Source: Anthostomella pinea (Eukaryota > Ascomycota > Sordariomycetes > Xylariales > Xylariaceae). Taken from it: a stretch of 64,000 nt of DNA. The translations under genes were made by a program, and so were the position numbers. Shown in pieces: positions 1-10,767 of this stretch. Location of the stretch: positions 2,666,001 to 2,730,000 of the forward strand of contig CAUWAG010000003.1 in the NCBI GenBank assembly GCA_963556695.1, in the 5' to 3' direction. Under the pieces are notes generated by a model. That model was not told where the DNA came from. It saw nothing but the letters and a program-made list of their open reading frames with translations, and did no database searches. Every line of letters begins with the position of its first letter. The stretch's first letter is position 1.

Positions 1-250
1 GTTTCATTTAAAGCTATTAAGTTACGAATTATTCAGCTTTGCTTTTTTTAAAAGTTATTAAATGATTAAGGATTGAAATATAAATAGCGCATATTAAGTA
101 TATTTTTTCCTTAATTAAGATTTGTATTATAATTTTAATTATATATCAGCGGTTTAATGATGCGATTATTATGCTTTACCTTAATTATTTTCGATTAAAA
201 TATGTCGATTTTATATTTATTACATACTTAACATATGCTTTATTAAAAAC
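1..250. other. AT-rich block at the left edge
   Basis: This stretch is visibly dominated by A and T, with many TA and TTAA runs, and carries no open frame of note. The composition switches to about half G+C near position 250. Abrupt AT-rich blocks in mould genomes are often transposons mutated by RIP (C to T in repeats), but no transposon protein can be recognised here, so that origin is inference. Confidence 0.6.
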
Positions 251-2895
251 AGGCCGGTAACGTTGCTATTACCGAGAGGTTTGGCCATCTCTTTCATTTT
301 TAGGTCTTAGCTACCGCCGAGCTATATCCCGGCGATTGGCCAACTTAGCTCTTCCCTGTCCGGAGTCTGGACACCCGTGGCACTCTGTGCTAATTACCTC
401 GGAAAGACTCAAGCAGTCCAGATGTAGGGGAGGCCAAGTCAAGTCATCGTCTCGTCCCACTCCCTCCTTGAGAGCAACCCGGGATGTATCGGCCCTCAAG
501 ACTGGATGCAGTGATGGGGCACCTATGCCGTCCATCACTGTCTGTTTTCGGTTCGTGTATGAAGTATTTTGCCCGAATCAGATCAACCCACCTCTCCCGA
601 TTCGAAGCTCAAACCGCATTGTGCCCACTTCTCACGCATCCTTGCCCACCAATCTCGATACCCCCTACCTCAATTTCCTGGCATATCCGCCGGCCTCGGT
701 ACCTCTTATTCATATTCATGGACCGCATCGCAGGCGGGCCAATCGTTGCCCATCCGACCGAAGCCCATGCCTACCCGACTTACCATCGGGATCATCTACT
801 GCCTCCGTATGTGGCCCGCCGGTACTTTGTTCTGGGTCGTAGCTCGTCACCGCTGGGGGCCTCCCGGTGCGTCTTTTCCAAAAGCGTTCCATTGCATCTT
901 CTCGAACGGAGCGGCACTCCCGGCTTCGAGCGAATCAACTCTTGACGTTGTGTATGGCGGCCTCTTCAGTCGAGGTTGGTCGATCCTGCAATATGCTATC
1001 AGGGGAGAAGCCGCTGCGCATCGCGGTTAATCAACGCTATAGGCGGCTGGCGTGAAGAATTACGATCGATTAAGTTGCTTCTGTAGCGCTAACCGCGTGT
1101 TGGTTAAGACACGATGCCCAGAAGCAGCCCTATACCCCCATCTCTGCTATCGTGGTCCTCAGGTTGCCCCGCAAAAGGAAAACATTCGGTAAGCAGCCAA
1201 TCTGCGGGATCGTCGTGGCACACTCCTGTCGGGGATGACCAGCCCAGCAGGATCTCGAGTACTCTGGTCGAATCCCCTCATCTCTGCATTATGACGGACG
1301 GGTGAGGAGCGTTGCGACTTTCATTGGTCCCAGCGATTCAAGAGCCGCGCAAGGAACGATTCCACGCCACTCGCCCATCCATCCACCTGCGCTTCAAGTC
1401 CCCGAGCTACCCTATTTCCTATCCCCGTTTGGCCTCTTCATCCCGCATGGCCTCATCTTGTATGAACTGGTATCCATGCCAGCCGTCCCTTACGATGCAT
1501 GATTCCAGACTGATCAATCATTATGAGCATGCAATGCAGACGTGGGAACGAATGTGTATCTCTTTGCCTTATTCATTTTGGACCATTGGTAACACAACTC
1601 CTCGGACCGGCCACACATCACTTTCTCCGGCTCTCTGATTCTTACAGATTCGGGGACGAATCGTCAGAAGGCCATAGAGTAGGAGGAATATGCTATCGAC
1701 AGGGCACAAAATTATTGTCACGTCACCTAACGCCAAACCGCCTTACCGGCATCGCCTTGTACATACCCGTTGAGTGTCGAGACTGGGGATCGACTCCGCT
1801 CCCATACACTGCAGCCAAGTGCTTGAGTCCGCACCCTGGTACCGAGTTCCACTCACCCCTCCACCCTGTGACTGTCCCTGACCTCACACCTATTTCTCTG
1901 GGTGCCGTGCCTAATTTTGCCCAGAACCGGAAGACTACCTCTACAAGGTAGGCTTGCGCACAGTGTACGAACGGTCCGTCTACTTGGTCGACTACGTATT
2001 TCTGAGTGGCTTGATCCACCGAGTACTTGCGTCCCCAGACACTGGCGGCCTGAGTAACCGGTTGCTCTCCTCTGACACGCCTATCGCCCGCTCTTTCAGT
2101 ACCCCGACTCATTGCCCCTCCAATGATATGTGTAGCAATATACTTCTACATTACCTCTAGGATCATCGAGGCCTCATTGAGCCTGTTTCTACTATACTAT
2201 ACCTCTGAATACATTTCCTGGGGCGCTCAGTGGTAAGGGTGAGCTGGTCCTGGAGGTGTTGAAGGGCTGAAGTCGGCTTCGCACCCTACCGTCAAATTAT
2301 CATCCTGAAGTCCATAATGACCCTGCGTTGATATACTCGGCGGCTACAAATGCAGAGGTCGATGCAGCAGTCTACCTGTCCCAGTATCCATCCAAGCCCC
2401 CATCGGCCTGGCCACGCAGTATGCAAGCCACCCTGGTCAGGGAGTACTTCATACGCCAAGGTAGGTAGGTACCTGGCCCCTTGTCTTACCCAAGGTGCAT
2501 GTAGACAGCTACTTACAAGCACCGAGACTCGGCTACTCGTAGGGGACTGGCCTTCAGGCATGTGGTAGCTAGCTACCCAGGAGCACATATACATAATACA
2601 TACCTCTCCCATCTTCCTGAGCATCAACCAACCTGTATGATACAAGGCTTTGGTCTCTCTTTGTCTCCAATCTTCCGCCTTGCACTTACATGGCCGCGGC
2701 CCTGAAAGGCAGATTTCTACATATCTTACCTGAACAAGCTCAACCATACTCTTCCTCTTCTTCCCCCAAGATACTTCCCAATCCATGCGTGCATATATCC
2801 CCTCGGCACTTTCAACACCTCCATCTAGTCCTTTCTCAAAACTCGGGTACGCACCAACAACACATTACCTCCAACACTCGACGGTCCAAATAGAC
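251..2895. other. Long non-coding stretch upstream of the Myb-like gene
   Basis: Short overlapping open frames (up to about 165 codons) exist on both strands but none resembles a known family, none has convincing splice sites, and they compete with one another. The last few hundred bases, pyrimidine-rich with TACCTAGG-like words, are the likely promoter and 5' leader of the Myb-like gene at 2896. I see no supportable gene here. Confidence 0.5.
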
Positions 2896-4720
2896 ATGGA
2901 TGACAGCGCATATATGCCTTCAAGAACGACTCATATGCGCGAGAGTCTCTCCGGAGACTCGGGCCTGCCCGAAGGTAGACGTTCCAGCACAACTCCGTCT
3001 GCTTCTGCCTACGGGACCCACGATAACCCACCACCCTATACTTCTGTAAGTTCTAAGTTCCAGACTCAGGTCACCTCGTGAGCAAAGTTGGAAGCTCATT
3101 AACTACACAGGTGGCTCCCTTTAACACTTACACGGTAACACCATATGACTCTGATCTGCCTACCCCAGTCTCGGGTGGTTCTCCATCAATGTCAGAAAGG
3201 TCTTCCAAGATGATGCACTCCTACAACCAACACCCGGGCAACTCCCAACAGCCAACACCGCCTGGGACGTCTCGCCCTTGGGACTACCCGGTGCATGACA
3301 CAAGCAGCTCGACTGCACCTATGCCATTACAATCTACTACGGCAGACATAATGGAGATGCACGGCTTAGAGTCCGCCGACTCTCAAGAGGCGCAAGGGAC
3401 GATGCCGGACCCGACAGCCCACTTCCACTGGGGATCTTACGGGGTGTCTAGTACAGAGCCTCAAGATGACATGTCACCTCATATGGCTCATCAGTCTCTG
3501 TTCCCAGTACAACAGCTCCCAGGTGTGGCCCCGTCAGCCTTGATGCATACTACCTCCCAGATGCCACTTACGGCCGCTCCGTCCCATGTACCGATTCTGC
3601 AGCAGTCTCCCGACCCGCGCGACCTCGGATCATCTGCGACGCCAATAAACAGCCTACAACACCACTACGGGCACCTAGGCCACCACGTACCGCACGTAAT
3701 GATTGACTTCGCGCCGTCCTCATATAGCTCGAGAAAAACCTCAAAGTCTTCCAGGACGGGACGATCAGGACGATCGACAAAACGAGCGCGTGCTCCAAGC
3801 CGAGCGGTCCCGAACTCAGGTGCCCAGCAAGACTCCCTGGGCGGTGGTACCTCACCGGGGTCGAACCGTGCCCCCAGTAAGAGACTCACCTTGAAAGAAG
3901 GCGCTAAGGAGGAAGACCGCTATCTCCTGGAGCTCAGGTGCCAGATGAACGATGACAAGGGCAAGGGCATGTGGGATCAGATCTGCACGGCATTTTCAGA
4001 CCGATTCGAACCAAAAGAGAGGGCAACGCTTCAGATGTCGCTCACAAGATCGGTACTCAAGTACGCAGAGTGGCCCGCGGACGAGGTGAGCAGATAGCCC
4101 CGTACGAATCTCACAAATAGATAGAAATGCTTACATAACCTCTTCAGGACGAGGCTCTGAGACGAGCCGTCGAGGAATACGAGCGACGCCGCCCCACGGA
4201 GCTGCTCAAGCTGATGAAGGAATACGGCGGCTGCCAGGCCTGGGACTGGAAAGACGGGCACGTCGTCAAGCGGCTGGTCGAGCTGGGCATCGACGAGTTC
4301 GACAGCGAGGAGCCGGCCAAGAAGCCGCGGCGGCAACGCAAGAACGCCATCCGCAAGCAATCGCCCAGCAGGCCATGGGCGGCGTCCATGAACAGCCAAC
4401 ACCACATGCCCCACTACAACGACGGCAGCGACATCCACACTGTGACAGCCGAGCAGGAGAAGTACCTACTGGAGCAGTTCTGCAAGCCCGAGCACGAGAC
4501 CCCCGAGCCGGAGCCGATGCACCATGGCATGGAGGACGCGCCGCTGATGGACCATCAAAACGCGGGCGCGGAGAGGGAGCGCGGGGAGGACCAGAGCGCA
4601 CGCGTGGCGAAGCAGGCTTGTGAGCAGATGCTCCCCAAGAGGAGCGACCACCAGATGTACACCTCCATTGCTCCCGGCCACCACCACCAGCCGCTCCACC
4701 ATCAACACATGTCTCGATAG
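2896..4720 (+). CDS. Fungal Myb-like DNA-binding domain protein
   Basis: Three exons (2896-3045, 3111-4085, 4148-4720) encode about 565 residues. Introns of 65 and 62 nt have GTAAGT and GTGAGC donors, CAG acceptors and phase 0 junctions. Residues 1-300 are low complexity, rich in Ser, Pro, Thr, Gln and His, with basic patches near 225-250. A conserved block at about 306-415, beginning LTLKEGAKEEDRYLLELRCQ and continuing across the second intron to a GGCQAWDWKDGHVVKRLVEL-like segment, resembles the Myb-like DNA-binding domain of a mould-specific nuclear protein family. It is followed by a basic stretch (KKPRRQRK) that could be a nuclear signal. The role is probably transcriptional regulation; targets are unknown. 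The start is the ATG at 2896 in good context; an in-frame ATG at 2785 would add 37 residues unlike the rest. The 3' flank has a run of 17 T at 5029-5045. Confidence 0.82.
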
Positions 4721-5940
4721 GGTGGCATCCATGACCGCCACACTGCTACCACTTCCCGTCGAGCCGGCGCCGGTGGCCTCCAAAAGATACCCCTTCCTTC
4801 AATTCCTTCCTTTTTTCCTCTTTGCCCGCCTTAGGCCATCACATGGGCCCGCGATTCTCAACCAAGGCGGTCTATTCCCTTTTCCAGGTCTGGCAAGCGA
4901 CAGGAGTCCGAGGTAATGACCATTCCTTTATCATGTTACAGTTGTAGAAGAAGTCCGTCTCGCAAGAACACAATACCAGAGCACTACGATACCATGGGGG
5001 CGTTGCATTATGCAGTGGGGCATTGCCGTTTTTTTTTTTTTTTTTCAGACTTGGATACTGGCGTCGTCGTACGCGCTGTGCGCTAGTATATACTCTGCCG
5101 TTAGTGGCAACTACGTTCCTTAATACAGTACTTGGAGAGCTGGCATAGGCATAGGCATTGAGCCCCATCGTCGCTATCTGTATGAGGATACACACACGCA
5201 TTCACATATATGCTAGTGGATGACGAGGGGTTTAGGTCACAGTCACTGGTCGCTGGTCGTTGAGGGTGTACTAGAAACTACCCGAGTCGGGAAGGTGGTT
5301 GGAAATAAGGAAAAGGGGGAAAAACCAAAACGGTGGAAGGTCCAGGCGATATGTGACGCCGATATGTCAATAAGGGACCTAGTAAAACGAACAGCGCAAA
5401 CGATAAAAAGCGAAGTCCTCTCCAGGACCCCACAGCTCCATGGTCAACCCCCAGCGACTACAGTCTAGAGACGAAGGCACACCGCCATGGTACAGTACCT
5501 ACATAAGCTGACGGGCGAAGCACGGTTGTCGTGGGCTTTTGCGGCTCAGCTCAGTCTGCTTACTTACTTCCTGCGCAGGACTTTACGTATTTTAAGTGCT
5601 TACCTGACACCCTACTCCATGGGTAAGGCTGTAAGCAAGGTCCTACGTGTAAGAGATGGCGACGTATCGGAATTAGGTCGGGATTATTTGACAAAAATGA
5701 GGAAGCACGATATGATGCCTGCAACCTTGCTGACACTGCGATGCCCAGACGCGCGATGCGCGCGCGGGGCACGGTATGCGGTTATGCTTCGTCTTGCGTG
5801 ACTGTCAGCATCCTACATGTATTGTTCTATTATTGACACGACGGATGTCCGTACAGTTGTAGACGTGTCTACATACACGCGTGGGCGGGTGTCTGCCCCC
5901 ATTACCCATGGCCCGATTTCATGTCTGTCTCTCCGAGTCC
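4721..5940. other. Intergenic region with a T17 tract
   Basis: No gene is recognisable. It should include the 3' UTR of the Myb-like gene. A homopolymer of 17 T lies at 5029-5045. Open frames of about 80-110 codons on both strands look random in composition. Confidence 0.5.
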
Positions 5941-6097
5941 CTCTACCCGTCCTCTCTACCCGTCCTCTCTACCCGTCCTCTCTACCCGTCCTCTCTACCC
6001 GTCCTCTCTACCCGTCCTCTCTACCCGTCCTCTCTACCCGTCCTCTCTACCCGTCCTCTCTACCCGTCCTCTCTACCCGTCCTCTCTACCCGTCCTC
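5941..6097. repeat. 13-bp minisatellite, 12 units
   Basis: The word TACCCGTC recurs exactly every 13 bp from 5944 to 6087, giving 12 nearly perfect copies of the unit CTCTACCCGTCCT. Because 13 is not a multiple of 3 and the unit has no stop, all three + frames stay open through it and spell the same 13-residue Ser/Thr/Pro/Leu-rich period. These open frames are a by-product of the repeat and not evidence of a gene. One strand is entirely pyrimidine-rich apart from one A and one G per unit. Confidence 0.95.
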
Positions 6098-7959
6098 GCT
6101 CCGGCTCTCTATCTATCTTTCCCCGCGCTGCTATTCCGCACCCCCTATCTGCCCACTTACCTCCCTACTTTACCTACAGTGCGGTACTTCCTCCCCGACA
6201 AGGGATTCCGTACCGACATCCGCATGTAAGGGATCGTGCGTGTGTCCATTCATCTCTCGCTCGGCTAGCATTGCCGCGTCTAGTGCTTACCGATACAAGG
6301 TGCTTACCGGTACAAGGTTGGTAAGCAGCTAGCCTGGGGAGGAATCGCGGGCCGTGCGCGTAAGGTTATTGGTGATTTGAGTTTTCCTGTCCCGGGTGGG
6401 CTGGTGGGCTTGAAATTACCGGTACCGTACGGCCGGGACGGCGTCCGCGCTTGCTTGCCCTATCGCATCTGCTCTCCCGCCCTACCATGCCGGATCTTTC
6501 GTTCACCGGGCGGCTGCGCGCTGCGCCTACGCGCTTATGTGGGTGTCTAGGTGTCTTCTTGCGGGGGATGAGAGTGGTCAGTGGTGGGCCGCATGGGCTT
6601 CCATAGCGGCGGGCCTTGGACTGCGTCTGCTCGCCCTATCCCATCACTGCCTCTCCTCTCCTTGGTCGCCGTGGTGCTGTTGGTGGTGGTGAGGCGGGGG
6701 CGATGGTTATGACGGGAAGAAAGGCTTAGCTTGCGGATTTCAGGATAGCCGATGAGGAGGAGCAAACACCACCCGTCAAGGACATCGACGCGCTTCGTGC
6801 GATCCCTGACGGACGACAGTCCGGGGACCCAGGCGCTGTGGTGGGCTTTTGGTTTGCGCTTTATTAAGCAAGGGTGTCTGAGCTGCTCAACGTGTCCCAT
6901 CAAGCGTGTTCCTTGACGGTATGTAGATGATGTGGAGGTGTAACAAAGCATCCGGCATTGACTTCGGCTGGACACTGCCCCGTACATGTACCCTGGACTA
7001 TCGTTACTTACCTTAGGTACCGTAGGTACCTAAATCTTTCCTAGAGAATCTAGGGCTCAAGTTAATGGGCCGCGAGAAACTGGTATGGAAACTCTAGCGT
7101 GTACTGCCTTGGCGTACTGCTGTGCCGTAATCGCGTACCAAGATCGACTGACGCGGTACTGCCATATACCAAACTCCGGCATGGGGAACCACGCCCTCAA
7201 TATACTACTGAAGTAGAGAAAAGTACCAAGCAGCCCTACGTTAGCGTCCACAGTCCACGATCCAATCTCACCTCCTTCGGGATGCCCCGTGAAGAAAGCA
7301 ACCTCAGATGACTAACCCTGGATTGGGGCGGCGAGTAAGGCGTTTGAACAAATCAGCTCTTGGCCAGTGTTCTCTCCATTGCTCGGTATGTGACTGGCGA
7401 TGTAGCCTAAGCACCTCCCCTCCCCTTTTAAAGCCCGCAGGACTGGTCCTCAGGGGCTCGGGAACCCTGCCGCGAACAACCTCGGCAGGTCGATGTAACG
7501 AGTATCGGCATCAATCCCATCAGCTTCGATCATCCTGATGCCTGGTGTTGAGAATTCATCCAGCATCAACCAGAATCTTCTGCTCGACGTTCTGGGAGCC
7601 TTGATCCCTTGGAGATTTACCCCTTCCCCTGTTCCTTTATTCCCCTTGACCCACCCGTTTCTATTACAGATAAGCCACAAGAGGATCGTCCAAGAAGCAA
7701 ATAGACCTAACATAGTACCGTGATATCCACTTCCCTCTTATAGTAGGCCTAATCATGTGTCAGGCAGCGGGTGATTATACCCAAGGGCGATTCAGGATGA
7801 AAGAGACTCTTCACGTAAATAATGACATTCCCATACTTCGAAATTTCAATCTCTCCATGCCCTTGTCCCATACCCATCTTCACCGCCAGAGCCAGGAGCT
7901 TGCACCACATACCTCGTCGTTGCGCCGACGCCACCATCAAGAACACACGACGTTCCATC
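6098..7959. other. Intergenic region, no gene recognised
   Basis: The region continues pyrimidine-rich just after the minisatellite and then becomes unremarkable. A 9-bp perfect inverted repeat, TTAGGTACC and GGTACCTAA with a 3-base spacer, lies at 7013-7033. A - strand frame at 6547-6987 has no family resemblance and no splice sites. Confidence 0.45.
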
Positions 7960-8325
7960 ATGGAGCCTTTCCCATTCACCCGTCTGCCAGTCGAACTGCG
8001 GCTCATGATCTGCGACGCTGCTCTGGCACGCGGGGCGACCAAACGCGAGATCATCATCGTCAACTCCTCGGTTCATCTGCCGAAGGAAATGGTACCATCG
8101 TCGCTGCTGAGCGTAAACTGCGAGAGCCGAGCACGGGCTCAGATATTCTACAGCAAGCGACGCGAGATATGCGCCCATAATTGTACTCGTCATTCCTCAC
8201 TGCAGCGATGCGAGAGCCCTAGAGGATGTTGGGGAGTGCTCTGGCTCCACCCTGAGCTGGATACTGTGCGGAACTGGGGACCTGGCTCGATTGTTCGGGA
8301 TGATTTAGGATTGCGAGTATCCTGA
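7960..8325 (+). CDS. 2EXR-domain protein, short and possibly truncated
   Basis: The ATG at 7960 opens a 121-residue frame that starts MEPFPFTRLPVELRLMICDA, the hallmark beginning of the 2EXR (F-box-like) proteins that are numerous in moulds. It continues with the expected LLSVNCESRARAQIFYSKR segment (about residues 48-66) and a WLHPELDTV segment near residue 100. Family members are normally 200-400 residues, so this one ends early. Downstream bases to about 8480 keep coding-like text in another frame, which suggests a frameshift or an unrecognised intron. The function of 2EXR proteins is not established; F-box-like folds suggest protein-protein contacts. The ATG at 7822 in the same frame adds 46 residues unlike the family, so 7960 is preferred. 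Confidence 0.6.
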   Translation: MEPFPFTRLPVELRLMICDAALARGATKREIIIVNSSVHLPKEMVPSSLLSVNCESRARAQIFYSKRREICAHNCTRHSSLQRCESPRGCWGVLWLHPELDTVRNWGPGSIVRDDLGLRVS

Positions 8326-10767
8326 GGGCATAGATCATTCGGGAATATGGCGCAGTTACCTTTGGATGCGTCTGAGAGGACATAATGCCACTGTGCACCT
8401 TCTAGCAGCAACCAGCATACTTTGTCTGCCCAGCTTTGTCTCAGTAAGATACCATCGCAACGGTATATGTCGTTGATGGTGCCCGGGGGGTCTGGTGGAA
8501 GGAGACCTAACCTACTTGCCATGAGGTAATGGTAAGTACCGTACAGTCAACCATGTATCTATATGGTGGTGCTACCCCATCCGGTAGCCCCTATTGACCA
8601 TGCTCCTCATCTGTGCTAGAGGGACCAAACTGTTGGTGAAGTGGTGTTTAATGTATGAGCGAGTCCGATCACCAAGGTAAACTGGATAGTATTCGCCAGC
8701 CCGTAGGCCTCGGGACTCTCTCAAGGGTAAGAAACGTTAGGGACTATGGCGCTGGGTGGTGGAGGCGTGCACTCGCACCCATATACCACTGGCCGTCATC
8801 GAGTCTTCCGCAAAATGGACTCTGGCTCCCAAGCGTACGGTATGGCTCGCAAGGGACAAGATTAATCATCTTCTCTCTATGGCTGACCGATGTACTGCTG
8901 GTTCATGGACCAGGATAGGCATCCCGCGGAGTTCCAGGACCGCGTCGCTGGGAAAGTGGTCGCCGGTCACCGTCGCATCGCATACGGTAGGCTCCACGTG
9001 GAGGGATTGTCACATGAAGCATGAGTTCGCAGCCAATGAGAGACTCCTTGATTTTTGAAAGGAACCAGCGCGAATGATATAAATTGAATCAGGTCGTCAG
9101 TCAGGGGTATCCCAGTTTCTTCGATCTCCCGGTGTCGTTGTGGGAACAGGGGTGACGATATCGAGCAAGTAGGGGGTGAGTTCTGCACGGCTCTTCCTAC
9201 AAGCGCATTCCAATGCGAACGGGGTAAATTAATGGGACCGGTAACGTAGTCGTGACTCGTGAGGGCCCCCTGCCATGTTTTCTAAGTGCTGACACCTCAT
9301 GCCGTCTCCCGTTGAAGTTTGTAGCTAATGAGTAAGCTTAGCTGTCCCATACCTATGCACCATAAGGTCACTGCGGAGATGCTACACCAACCCCTTTTTT
9401 GCAATGACAATAGAACTGGGTAGCGATAGTGGCTTGCTATTATCCCGGGTGTCGTCCCTGAGCTGGCTTCGGGCTTCAGGGTGCGTCTGTCTTTCTAAGG
9501 CTGGCTTGTTCTTATCCCATGGGTAAGGTAGAGATATCTGGGAGTTCGAGGACAAAGTGTCGATAAGCAAGACTTAGTTGCCTCATGTTATGCCACCCCC
9601 CACGTGACACAGGCTTGCACCAAATCCTCCCCATATGCCGGTGCTGGGGAGCCGATGTATCCAACCTGTAGTCAATGCTGTTATCGAGGGGCCGAGTCGG
9701 ATGATAGAGTTTATGTCCCGGGAATTCTTGCACTCGCTCCTCGTGTGTTGAGAGCCATTACAAGCAAGGGAGGCGGGACTATCGATCGATTGAAACCACA
9801 GACTGTGACAGGTCTCTTCAGGGCAGATCATTGCCACCTCCGCTTGGACGAGAATCAGTGTTGGATATGTGGGGATCCCATAGACTTGAACACTCGGGTC
9901 GTGACATTATACCCCGACAGAGACGAATGGCCTCGAGGGAAGATTGCTTGTCCTCTCCAGCCCGGCATCCAGGGGATGGGGTCAGCCGTGGTGAGGAGGA
10001 ACCTGACTCTTGGGATGACCCTTTACCAATAAGTTGATGCGAGGCATGTCCCACCCCTCAGACGCCTATCAAAGAGTGAAGAGAGGTGTTCTCTCCTTGC
10101 TTCACCGTCTGGGGGGCACCCTGTGCTGATGTACCTGTACCCTGAGGAAAAATACCTGTACCTCTGAGGTTCGTGTATGTAAATGTGCATCTGTGTGCTA
10201 TGAGATTCCCAAAGAGGTGGTAGCAAGGGTTCCCAGTAAACGGCGACTCGTTGACATGTGGTGCTATGTCCAGCTTGAAGCATGCAGGTTGTTGTTTTGG
10301 AGTTCAAGAATGTCGGCTGTGAACTTTGAACTTTGAAGTCTGCCCAAAGGTTGCACCGGCCCAGCGGCCTCGGTCAGTGGCGGCATAAAATAAGGTTAGC
10401 GGGAGAGAACCCCCAGAGATTAGCCGATATGCAGCAGCGTCCATAACCGCCTAAAGGCTAAAACAGGCTGATTTGAATTTCTTAACTTTCAATGGCACGT
10501 GTCCTCAAGACACAAAGCTGAAGCCTCGTCTGCGATAACAATCCTTATCAGTCGCCCACCGCTTAGCGCTGGCGCATTGTTAGTGAATAGAATGGGATCC
10601 ATTCTCTCAGGTCCTGATGGATCGAGCATCATGAACCTAAAAGTACCTCTGCTCGAGTTCCTCACCACAACAACCTTCACCACCCGACATCGCATTGCCG
10701 CTGGCCAGCCTCGTCTAAATCGCCGGCATCTGCATCTACATCGCCACGGGGACGAAGCTTTGCAACT
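8326..10767. other. Intergenic region with one unassigned open frame
   Basis: After possible decayed 2EXR text (to about 8480) no family is recognisable. A + strand frame at 9604-10032 encodes 142 residues with a CWICGD word and few low-complexity tracts, but no splice sites or homology can be claimed. The last 300 bases should hold the promoter of the mannosidase gene. Confidence 0.4.

Noticed and set aside
2292..2786. A 164-codon - strand frame upstream of the Myb-like gene
   Set aside because: No family resemblance, scattered Cys/Trp typical of chance translation, and it overlaps the likely promoter of the + strand gene.
5941..6097. CRISPR-like array
   Set aside because: Direct 13-bp tandem repeat without spacers, in a eukaryotic genome.
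5817..6332. Three overlapping + frames of about 100-170 codons
   Set aside because: They exist only because the 13-bp minisatellite has no stop in any frame.
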